Shown here: piece by piece, positions 8,029 to 14,954 of the stretch
Layout of the letters: the number at the start of each line of letters is the position of its first letter
Position numbering within the stretch: the first letter of the stretch is position 1
Source of the DNA: Dehalococcoidia bacterium
Lineage (GTDB): Bacteria; Chloroflexota; Dehalococcoidia; SZUA-161
Assembly (NCBI GenBank): GCA_020344295.1
Contig: CP070819.1
Coordinates: 1,473,603 to 1,495,596, forward strand
Reading direction: 5' to 3'
DNA length: 21,994 nt
Program-made: the position numbers and the translations under genes
The notes under the pieces: generated by a model
Seen by the model: only the letters and a program-made list of their open reading frames with translations
The model's database searches: none
Told to the model about the DNA's origin: nothing

Positions 8029-8781
8029 ATGAGCTTCGTTATTGCAGTTTATGTGCCGGAAGGAATAGTAATGGCCTCCGACAGCCGTCAATCAGTTACT
8101 GTGGAGGGCAAGGGACCCGAAGGAAAGAGTTTCAAGGTCGAGACGGTTAACTCGGATGCCATCACGAAAACATTCCTCCTGGAGTACCATCAGATCGGTA
8201 TCTCCAACTTCGGCCAAGACCTGCTCGGCGGTATCCCTATTGCGAGCCGTATCAAGAGATTCATAGAAGAGGGGCTGACACACGATGATACCGTGGAGAC
8301 TGTTCCCAAGAAGCTGGTTGAATATTTCCGCAAGGATTTCCCTGAAGCCGATATAGGGTTTCACGTTACCGGCTATAAAAAGGAGGGCAAGATAAGTATC
8401 CCCTACATTTACTCCTGCCACGTATCGCGTAATGCGATAGAAAGACGGAATATCAAGCCCGACGGCTCACTGAGCTACGGCGCGGCGTGGTCCGGGCAGA
8501 CCGACATTCTCACCTCAATCCTTATACCGGTAACAGTGAAGGATGAAAAAGGCGCTGATAAAGCGATCCGGTCACCGGCGCCGATCATCTGGGACGCGAT
8601 GGCCCTGCAGGATGCTATAGACTTCGCGATATACGCTATCCGAACCACAATCGACACCATGCGTTTTCAGGCACGGCCCAAGAATGTAGGCGGCCCGATC
8701 GATGTTCTCCTTTTAACGCCTGAAGAAGTGAGATGGATTCAGAGGAAAGAGTTGAACAGTGCGCAACTGAAACTGCAGTAA
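8029..8781 (+). CDS. Uncharacterised protein resembling a proteasome-fold Ntn hydrolase
   Basis: No confident family. The 250-residue N-terminal half has the look of a proteasome beta/HslV-type subunit: hydrophobic strand, EGIVMASDSR turn, then DAITKTFLLEYHQIGISNFG, matching the beta-subunit pattern of K-strand followed by a Gly-rich turn. If Met1 is removed, Ser2 becomes the N-terminal residue and Asp18 falls at mature position 17, where proteasomes carry Asp17. Lys47 lies in the strand where Lys33 is expected, after a loop insertion of about 14 residues. The C-terminal half is not recognised; near residues 225-231 is PIDVLLL. AAAGGA precedes the ATG. It lies between dapF and dapL. A catalytically dead fold relative is equally possible. 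Confidence 0.6.
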   Translation: MSFVIAVYVPEGIVMASDSRQSVTVEGKGPEGKSFKVETVNSDAITKTFLLEYHQIGISNFGQDLLGGIPIASRIKRFIEEGLTHDDTVETVPKKLVEYFRKDFPEADIGFHVTGYKKEGKISIPYIYSCHVSRNAIERRNIKPDGSLSYGAAWSGQTDILTSILIPVTVKDEKGADKAIRSPAPIIWDAMALQDAIDFAIYAIRTTIDTMRFQARPKNVGGPIDVLLLTPEEVRWIQRKELNSAQLKLQ

Positions 8782-8825
8782 AAGTTAAATAGTCAGAAAT
8801 CCCTATAGTCGAGAGGACACAGTAT

Positions 8826-9992
8826 ATGCGAATAGCTAAGCGCGTTGAGAACCTGCCACCCTACCTATTCGTCGGTATCTCCAGGAAGATTGCGGAGAAG
8901 AAGGCCCGGGGTGAAGACCTGGTCAGTTTCGCCATCGGCGATCCCGACATGCCTACCCCGAAGCACATCCTCGACAGCTTATGTCAAGCAGCACGGGACC
9001 CGGCAAACCATCGCTACCCCGAATCCGACGGCCTACCCCAGTTGAGGCAGGCCATATCCACATGGTACCAGCACCGCTTCGGATTGACATTCAACCCTAA
9101 TAAAGAGGTTGTACCCCTGATCGGCTCAAAAGAAGGCATCGGGCATGTAGCTTTATGCTTTATCGACCCGGGAGATATCGCCCTCGTGACAGATCCCGGC
9201 TATCCTGTATATTCTGTCGGCACTATGTTCGCTGGCGGTGACTGCTACTTCCTGCCCCTGACCGAGGACAATGATTTCCTGCCCCATCTCGATCAAGTCC
9301 CAGCCGATATTGCCAATAGAGCCAAGCTGTTGTGGATAAACTACCCCAATAACCCTACCGCGGCGGTTGCCGATGAGGCTTTCTTCAAGAAGGTGGTCGC
9401 ATTTGCTAAAAGGCACGATATCGCTGTCTGCCACGATGCACCGTATACTGAGGTGGCCTTCGATGGCTATCGCCCTCTCAGCTTTCTCCAGACACCAGGA
9501 GCGCAGGATGTGGGGATGGAGTTTCACTCACTTTCCAAAAGCTACAATATGACCGGCTGGCGGATAGGTATGGCAGTTGTCAATGCATAAATGGTGGGTG
9601 CGCTGACGAGGGTGAAATCGAATCTCGATTCAGGCATTCCTCAGGCCATCCAGTACGCGGCAATAGAGGCACTCCTCGGCGACCAGACCTGTATTGCAGA
9701 GCATAACAGCATCTATCAGCGGAGACGCGACCTGGTAATGAACACCCTCAACAAGATAGGACTAAAGGCCAGACCCCCTAAGGCCAGCCTCTACGTCTGG
9801 GCCCGGATTCCCGATGGATATACCTCACTGGACTTCTGCAACAGGCTGCTTGACGAGACCTCCGTAGTCGTTACGCCGGGCAGCGGCTATGGGCAGCATG
9901 GTGAAGGCTATATACGCCTTTCATTGACTACTCCAGATAATCGCCTGGAGGAAGGATTATCCCGACTAGAGAAATGGGGTGGCCGTCTTTAG
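8826..9992 (+). pseudogene. dapL: LL-diaminopimelate aminotransferase-type enzyme interrupted by an in-frame TAA
   Basis: Class I/II PLP aminotransferase. In the DapL route it converts tetrahydrodipicolinate to LL-diaminopimelate, the substrate of DapF encoded upstream. The first part (8826-9587, 254 residues) holds the N-terminal arm, [13 protein letters not shown], the PLP-binding region with INYPNNPT and the Schiff-base lysine in [12 protein letters not shown] (Lys238). A TAA at 9588-9590 follows VVNA. Translation then continues in the same frame at ATG 9591 for 133 residues, with KSNLDSGIPQAIQ and the carboxylate-binding arginine region YIRLSLTT. Together they make 388 residues, a full-length enzyme, so only one codon differs. 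This may be a sequencing or assembly error, a recent nonsense mutation, readthrough, or two polypeptides; no ribosome binding site precedes 9591. The specific DapL label rests on context and length, and other aminotransferase substrates are possible. Confidence 0.85.
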
Positions 9993-10009
9993 CATCTGCT
10001 TTGCTAAAG
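9987..10009 (+). terminator. Possible stem-loop terminator after dapL
   Basis: Perfect 8-bp arms CTTTAGCA (9987-9994) and TGCTAAAG (10002-10009) enclose a 7-base loop and overlap the dapL stop codon. An A/T-rich stretch follows but there is no real T run, so it may only be a weak terminator or a chance repeat. Confidence 0.35.
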
Positions 10010-10047
10010 ATTATATTTGCTAAGCACTATTCTTAAATATTAAATAC

Positions 10048-10054
10048 GGGAGGG
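10048..10054 (+). promoter_or_regulatory. Strong ribosome binding site ahead of an ATC codon (hflX)
   Basis: GGGAGGG ends five bases before ATC at 10060. No ATG, GTG or TTG in the hflX frame lies between the upstream in-frame TAA (10021) and GTG 10207, so this site points to a non-standard start. Confidence 0.6.
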
Positions 10055-10059
10055 AATAC

Positions 10060-11226
10060 ATCAAGCGTACGCCCGTTGTAACACACCCACCAGCAGAAAA
10101 GGCTTTCCTCGTTGGAGTTGAGACTAAAGGGGAAAGAAACGGCTGGCCTCTCAAGAGATCGGTTGAAGAATTAGGGCAGCTAGCACTCACTGCGGGGGCT
10201 GATGTAGTGGGCTCGATGACGCAACGGCTGGACGCGCCCACCCCCGCTTATATGCTGGGCAAGGGCAAACTTGAGGAATTGGTCTCTCTCAAATCAGAAA
10301 TCGATTATGACTTAGTTATCTTCGATGACGAACTATCTCCGGCGCAGCAGAGAAATCTAGAACGTTCACTTGGCGTTAGGGTGATAGACCGTACAGCACT
10401 GATCCTTGATATTTTCGCGCGCCGGGCACGTACCCATGAAGGTAGACTCCAGGTAGAGCTTGCTCAGCAGGAGTATCTCCTCCCCCGCCTAGCGGGACGT
10501 TGGCCCCACCTTGAACGCCTCGGAGGTGGTATCGGTACCAGAGGGCCTGGTGAGACACAGCTTGAAACCGACCGCCGCCTTGTTCGTCAACGGATACAGC
10601 GTCTGAAAACAGAAATCGAGTCGCTGCGGAAACACCGTGCGCTATATCGGCGACGTCGCAGCGAGCACGGTATCCCCGTTATCGCTTTGATAGGTTATAC
10701 CAATGCCGGTAAGAGCACCCTGCTCAACAAACTGAGCGATGCTAACGTATTTGTCGAGGATAAGCTTTTCGTTACACTTGATCCCACGACACGCCGCCTT
10801 TTCCTGCCAGACAACAGGCAGGTACTCATTACCGATACGGTCGGTTTTATCCAGAAACTGCCGCCAACCGTAGTCGCTGCCTTCAAAGCCACCCTCGAAG
10901 AACTGGCTGAGGCACAACTATTGCTGCATGTTGTCGATATCTCCAGTGAAACAGCGACGCAGCAGTGCCGCACGGTCGAGGAAATGCTGGAGGACCTCGG
11001 CCTTGCCCACAAGCCAAGGCTCATTGTCCTGAACAAGGTAGATCTGCTCGGTGGTGATTCTAAACCGGATGAGGAGGAGGCAGTATCCCAGTATATCGAC
11101 CAAATTGGAGTCAGAGTGAAGACTGCGACCTTGATCTCGGCGGCTAAAGGCTGGGGACTCAAAAGGCTGCTTAAATTAATCGTAGAGACACTGGAAAGCA
11201 GTCCTGCAGATGGGGAGGACATATGA
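10060..11226 (+). CDS. hflX: HflX-type ribosome-associated GTPase, probable non-ATG start
   Basis: Translational GTPase that binds the large ribosomal subunit and splits stalled or idle ribosomes. Residue numbers assume the ATC start at 10060 (388 residues). The N-terminal domain contains AFLVGVETKG (15-24), TAGADVVGSMTQRLDAPTP (44-62) and YMLGKGKLEEL (64-74). The linker GGGIGTRGPGETQLETDRR is the HflX signature. The G domain has G1 GYTNAGKS (212-219), G3 DTVGF (259-263) and G4 NKVD (325-328). The first standard codon, GTG 10207, would cut off about 49 residues, including the conserved LVGVE strand, and has no ribosome binding site. Hence an ATC start, or ATT at 10039, or a base error at the start. 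The stop overlaps galU by four bases. Confidence 0.88.
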   Translation: MKRTPVVTHPPAEKAFLVGVETKGERNGWPLKRSVEELGQLALTAGADVVGSMTQRLDAPTPAYMLGKGKLEELVSLKSEIDYDLVIFDDELSPAQQRNLERSLGVRVIDRTALILDIFARRARTHEGRLQVELAQQEYLLPRLAGRWPHLERLGGGIGTRGPGETQLETDRRLVRQRIQRLKTEIESLRKHRALYRRRRSEHGIPVIALIGYTNAGKSTLLNKLSDANVFVEDKLFVTLDPTTRRLFLPDNRQVLITDTVGFIQKLPPTVVAAFKATLEELAEAQLLLHVVDISSETATQQCRTVEEMLEDLGLAHKPRLIVLNKVDLLGGDSKPDEEEAVSQYIDQIGVRVKTATLISAAKGWGLKRLLKLIVETLESSPADGEDI

Positions 11227-12092
11227 AGATTCGGAAAGCAGTGATAACTGCCGCTGGCTGGGGGACCAGGTTCCTGCCAGCTACCAAATCGCAGCCCAAG
11301 GAGATGCTCCCTCTGGTTGACAAACCTATTATTCAGTACGTGATAGAGGAAGCTGTAGATTCAGGAATCGAGCATATTATCATGGTTACAGCACTTGGCA
11401 AGCATGCCATGGAAAACCATTTCGATCGCTCCTTCGAGCTGGAGGATGTGCTTAAGAGAAAGGGGGACGACAAGCGACTGGAGGAGGTGCAGCGAATATC
11501 CGATATTGCCCGTATATGTTATGTTCGCCAGAAAGAGCAATTGGGGCTGGGACATGCTGTCTCGATGGCAAAAGACCTTGTGGGCAACGAACCATTTGCT
11601 CTCTTTCTCCCTGACGACCTTATCGCATCCGAAGTGCCGGCCATGAGGCAGATGATCGGGGTGTATGATCGGTATGAAAGCAGCGTAATTGCCGTTGAGC
11701 CGGTGCCGTCTGAGAAAACATCTGCCTATGGTATTATCAATCCAAAGCAAATCGAAGAACGGGTATTTCAGGTAATGGACCTCATAGAGAAACCAAGTCC
11801 TGAAAAGGCTCCCTCGAATTTAGGCATAGTGGGAAGATACATATTGATGCCCGATATATTCGATATGTTCGATAACGTCGCTCCAGGTGCAATCGGAGAG
11901 ATCCAGCTAACCGATGCATTACGAGTGCTGCTGAAACACCAGGTAATATATGCTTACCAGTTCGAGGGAATTCGGTACGACACTGGCGAGCCACTGGGCT
12001 TCCTGAAAGCATCTATCGAGTATGCCCTTAAGCGGCCCGATCTGGGACCTGCGTTCAAGCAATATCTGCAGCAACTGGACATTACCGACTGA
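11223..12092 (+). CDS. galU: UTP--glucose-1-phosphate uridylyltransferase
   Basis: Makes UDP-glucose from UTP and glucose 1-phosphate for surface polysaccharides and glycosylation. The nucleotidyltransferase loop GWGTRFLPATKSQPKEMLP lies at residues 12-30, DKPIIQYVIEEAVDSGI follows, and LFLPDDLI supplies the metal/nucleotide aspartates. EPVPSEKTSAYGII, IEKPSPEKAPSNLGIVGRY and GEIQLTDAL are classic GalU sequence. The 289-residue length is normal. Its ATG overlaps the hflX stop (ATGA, 11223-11226) and GGGGAGG lies just upstream, so the two genes are probably translated together. A glucose-1-phosphate thymidylyltransferase is less likely given the GalU-type motifs. Confidence 0.93.
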   Translation: MKIRKAVITAAGWGTRFLPATKSQPKEMLPLVDKPIIQYVIEEAVDSGIEHIIMVTALGKHAMENHFDRSFELEDVLKRKGDDKRLEEVQRISDIARICYVRQKEQLGLGHAVSMAKDLVGNEPFALFLPDDLIASEVPAMRQMIGVYDRYESSVIAVEPVPSEKTSAYGIINPKQIEERVFQVMDLIEKPSPEKAPSNLGIVGRYILMPDIFDMFDNVAPGAIGEIQLTDALRVLLKHQVIYAYQFEGIRYDTGEPLGFLKASIEYALKRPDLGPAFKQYLQQLDITD

Positions 12093-12153
12093 GCCCGTAA
12101 GGGATGCGGACAACAACGAGAGGTGGAGTATAATAATATTAAAAGAGGTTAAG

Positions 12154-12182
12154 TTGACTTTCATTAGTGGGTTTTCTACGAT
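12154..12182 (+). promoter_or_regulatory. Candidate promoter for the small membrane protein gene
   Basis: TTGACT (12154-12159) and TACGAT (12177-12182) are spaced by exactly 17 bases in the 204-base gap after galU. The predicted transcript start falls near 12189, just before a short inverted repeat (GTACTA 12194-12199, TAGTAC 12206-12211). No gene was seen in this gap. Confidence 0.45.
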
Positions 12183-12296
12183 TGTTATTAGCAGTACTAT
12201 AGGCCTAGTACAAAAGTTTCGGCAGGCATTGGATCGTTAGAATCGTACAATTGGCGTATTAGCAATTTGTGAGACTGGAGACTGGGGTTGATTATA

Positions 12297-12632
12297 ATGG
12301 ACAGGCCTGTAGCCCAAGAGCGGCTAAACCTTATCAAGATAGCTCGATCGCTTGCTATTACATGGGTGATTCTTTCCCTAGCCGATGCTGGAATCACCTA
12401 TATCTGCCTTCAGGATATATCTAATATCGAAGGCAACCCCTTTGCCAGAGCGCTGCTGTCTTATCATGAGGCTCTGTTCTATGGGGCAAAGCTACTTGTA
12501 ACCATCTGCATTGGAATAGGATTATGGTGGCTGTCAACAAGGACCTCATATTTAAAAGCCATGATTGTCTGCCAGATAATACTGGTTTTACTGTTCGCAG
12601 GTGTACTCGGCAGCAATCTGCTGCACATCTAG
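12297..12632 (+). CDS. Small three-helix membrane protein (DUF5658-like pattern)
   Basis: About 111 residues with three hydrophobic helices: roughly residues 16-40 (IARSLAITWVILSLADAGIT onward), 62-80 (ALFYGAKLLVTICIGIGLWW) and 87-108. Between helices 1 and 2 sits the sequence EGNPFARALL. This combination, a D...T...L helix followed by E-x-NP, resembles the DUF5658 group of small membrane proteins of unknown function; that assignment is from memory of the pattern only. The start is ATG 12297; a TTG at 12288 is possible but less likely. A good -35/-10 pair lies upstream, so it may be transcribed alone. It is the last + strand gene before the convergent archaellum operon. No function is proposed. 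Confidence 0.7.
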   Translation: MDRPVAQERLNLIKIARSLAITWVILSLADAGITYICLQDISNIEGNPFARALLSYHEALFYGAKLLVTICIGIGLWWLSTRTSYLKAMIVCQIILVLLFAGVLGSNLLHI

Positions 12633-12643
12633 ATCGACAGGAG

Positions 12644-12690
12644 AACCGCCTAACTAAATATTAAGTAAGGACTAGGCTTAGCGGTTTTAT
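12644..12690 (+). terminator. Stem-loop terminator between the convergent gene blocks
   Basis: AACCGCCTAA (12644-12653) pairs with TTAGCGGTT (12678-12686), with one bulged C, and is followed on the + strand by a short T run (TTTTATT). It lies between the stop of the small membrane protein gene and the stop of the convergent acidic-protein gene, and the right arm abuts the latter. It could act in both directions, but the T run is better on the + strand. Confidence 0.55.
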
Positions 12691-13418
12691 TCCGAAGACT
12701 TCTTGACTCTGTCAGCGATCTGCTTCGTTTCCGCCAGCAGTGAATGCACATCGGTATCATCCAGATCACGAGCGATTATACTTATTGGATTGTCCTCAAG
12801 CTGTACATCCTTGAAAACGTCGAGCAGGCTATCTGTTTCACCTTCTTCTTGAGGTTTCTCCGCCTGTGATTGACCCTCTTCCGCAATATCTAAGCTTTGA
12901 ACCTCAGCAGTCTGATGATCGCCACTGGTTTCTATTAAAGCATCAATTTCCGGGCTTTCACTATTCCCATTCCTTAGATCGGCGACCGTCGATTCCACTA
13001 CGTCTTCTACATCATCCCCCGCGGCAAGAGTCTTGGGGCCATCATCTTCGGCCATATCAATACTCGTAGCTTCGTATCCAATCTGATCAGTCTGCCCTTC
13101 GTTGACTCGGGTAGGGGTTACCAACAACTCTTCTTTACCCGGCTCTTTTTCGTCCAGGTCCTGCTGTATATTTATCATCGAGGGTTCATGTATCTCAGCA
13201 TGACCATGATCAATCGCTAAATCATGGGGCTCTTCAGCAACCTCCACTTCAATGGTACCTTCGTTATCCTCAGTTAAGAGCGTTCCCACCGCTTTCATGG
13301 ACAGAAATTCCCCGATTGGATCATCTTCCAGCAATTCGTTTTCATCACCCTGAAATAAGACCTTCAAATTCGGCCCGATACGGTCGAACGGTAACCTAAT
13401 CCAATTTCTTAAGCCCAT
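12687..13418 (-). CDS. Very acidic protein of unknown function, last gene of the archaellum-like operon
   Basis: Not recognised. The 243-residue protein has a short N-terminal block with basic and hydrophobic residues (LRNWIRLPFDRIGPNLKVLF), then a long Asp/Glu-rich, Gln-rich middle of low complexity that looks disordered. A compact C-terminal segment of about 45 residues follows (DSLLDVFKDV, then ISIIARDLDDTDVHSLL and a KQIADRVKK helix). There is no signal peptide or membrane helix. It starts 28 bases after the arlJ stop and reads in the same direction, so it is probably co-transcribed. The layout, an acidic linker between two small conserved ends, suits a cytoplasmic adaptor or scaffold of the motor, comparable in position-independent terms to ArlC/D/E or a chemotaxis adaptor. 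That role is inference only. Confidence 0.7.
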   Translation of the reverse strand: MGLRNWIRLPFDRIGPNLKVLFQGDENELLEDDPIGEFLSMKAVGTLLTEDNEGTIEVEVAEEPHDLAIDHGHAEIHEPSMINIQQDLDEKEPGKEELLVTPTRVNEGQTDQIGYEATSIDMAEDDGPKTLAAGDDVEDVVESTVADLRNGNSESPEIDALIETSGDHQTAEVQSLDIAEEGQSQAEKPQEEGETDSLLDVFKDVQLEDNPISIIARDLDDTDVHSLLAETKQIADRVKKSSE

Positions 13419-13445
13419 GATGTCTCTCTCATATTATAGTCCTAC

Positions 13446-14954
13446 CTACATCGTAGGGATGGAAGTAAAGATATTATCTACTACCATTGGCACAAGGACC
13501 AAACCGACCCCTGACAGGCCAAGAGTAATAGCTAGATAGCCAAAAAACTTATAGGTGTTGCCGCCATCGGCAGCCTTAACGGCGAAAGCCGTCGATACAG
13601 ACAGCAGCAGAATAAAAGGTAAAGCTACCGTCTCAAGAATATGTATACCCGCGAAATTGAAGCTAAACACTTCGAGAGCTTTTGCCTGTGCTTCCGCCAC
13701 TCCCTGAGTATAGATCCCCTCCACAACGTCACCGAATAATAAAATAACCTGAACTACAAACACCAATAGAGCTACAAGAGCGGCATGCATCGCAAAAGCC
13801 AGAAGGCTGAATGAGGATGACACTTGATTCCTCTTAGCACGTAGAAAGTCCAGGGTCATCGCTAACAGAGAGGAACGTTCCCCGACCTCTTCGGGGTCAC
13901 CACCCAGCCTCGCTGCATCATTGAACATTTTCACGCTTCTGTATATTGTCTCACTGCCCGTCTCCAGGGAAAATCGCTGCCAGCATACCTCCGGCTTGAG
14001 CCTGGAAACCAGCCTCGAATGGAGACGCTTGACATCCTTTGCTAGAGTCGCCGTTGACCTCATATCCAACCTCTCCAGAGCGTTAGATACTGTTATTTCA
14101 ACAGCCGATGCTACATTACCCAAGGATCTCAGGAAAGTACTTATATCGGTATCTTTTTTCCTAATCTGGCGATCGAATATGACACCGGCTATACCTACAG
14201 GAAATATCAAAATAGCGCCTATGATGAGAGCCCAGCCCACTCCGAAACCGGTTAGCAGAGTGATGAAGAAACCGCTAATAGCAGCGGGCACTAAGATCCT
14301 TGCCAGCCAGCGTGCTCTGCTATAGGCAGCGCACTTTGACGATGATGTATGGATCCTCACTTCCTTGGGAGATACCCTGTATATCGCCCAGGATCCGGCG
14401 ATCGCAATGCATATCGTTACCCCTACTAGCGAGACAGTGAAAGACGTTGCCACCGAATAGATAAGCATAGAGATTGCAGCTACCATAACGATAAGGGCTG
14501 CTGATACGATAAGCGCTGCATACGCCTCAGTCCACTTCCGCAGCGACTCTACACCACGTTCATATTGATTCTTAAATGACTCCGCCTGGACCTTTGCTTC
14601 CTGGGCCAGAAAGTCCGCCTCTTTTTCCCCCGAACCCAACGAACTGGCGAGTCGCAGCAACAGGCTTCTGGCTGACTCGGCTTCAGTGGCCTCCCCTACA
14701 GTGCGGCAAGCCACAGCGTAGTCATATCGCATCTGCTTGGCCAAGAAATGAATTTCTCTGAAGTAGCTGGAAGAACTGCACGGAAGTTTGCTGGCGAATT
14801 CGAATATCTGACTGCGCGATATCCCTGCAGCAGCTATAGACGACATGTATGACAGCTGGTAGAACAGGTCAAAGCTAAGGTACTCGCTATCAATAGAGTC
14901 TTTCTTAGTAGACTCCCTGCTCCTGCGCTGTAGCCAGAACGTTGAGAAGTTCAT
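13446..14954 (-). CDS. arlJ: ArlJ/FlaJ-type archaellum membrane platform protein
   Basis: Polytopic inner-membrane platform that anchors the motor ATPase and guides subunit insertion in archaella (type II secretion F family). The 502-residue protein has two cytoplasmic T2SSF-like helical domains, about 30-140 and 262-380. Hydrophobic segments lie near 144-193, 217-260, 383-409, 438-460 and 470-492. The first domain ends with the FlaJ-like pattern YERGVESLRKWTEAY (131-145), and ARLGGDPEEVGERSS in the second matches the usual T2SSF glycine region. The ATG at 14954 lies inside the end of the upstream ATPase gene, a 50-base overlap, and no better in-frame start was found downstream. This suggests tight coupling to the ATPase beside it. 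TadC-like pilus platforms are the alternative family, but the neighbours favour ArlJ. Confidence 0.88.
   Translation of the reverse strand: MNFSTFWLQRRSRESTKKDSIDSEYLSFDLFYQLSYMSSIAAAGISRSQIFEFASKLPCSSSSYFREIHFLAKQMRYDYAVACRTVGEATEAESARSLLLRLASSLGSGEKEADFLAQEAKVQAESFKNQYERGVESLRKWTEAYAALIVSAALIVMVAAISMLIYSVATSFTVSLVGVTICIAIAGSWAIYRVSPKEVRIHTSSSKCAAYSRARWLARILVPAAISGFFITLLTGFGVGWALIIGAILIFPVGIAGVIFDRQIRKKDTDISTFLRSLGNVASAVEITVSNALERLDMRSTATLAKDVKRLHSRLVSRLKPEVCWQRFSLETGSETIYRSVKMFNDAARLGGDPEEVGERSSLLAMTLDFLRAKRNQVSSSFSLLAFAMHAALVALLVFVVQVILLFGDVVEGIYTQGVAEAQAKALEVFSFNFAGIHILETVALPFILLLSVSTAFAVKAADGGNTYKFFGYLAITLGLSGVGLVLVPMVVDNIFTSIPTM

Noticed and set aside
12194..12211. Short inverted repeat GTACTA/TAGTAC after galU
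   Set aside because: Arms are only six bases; noted with the nearby promoter but too weak to call an operator or terminator on its own.
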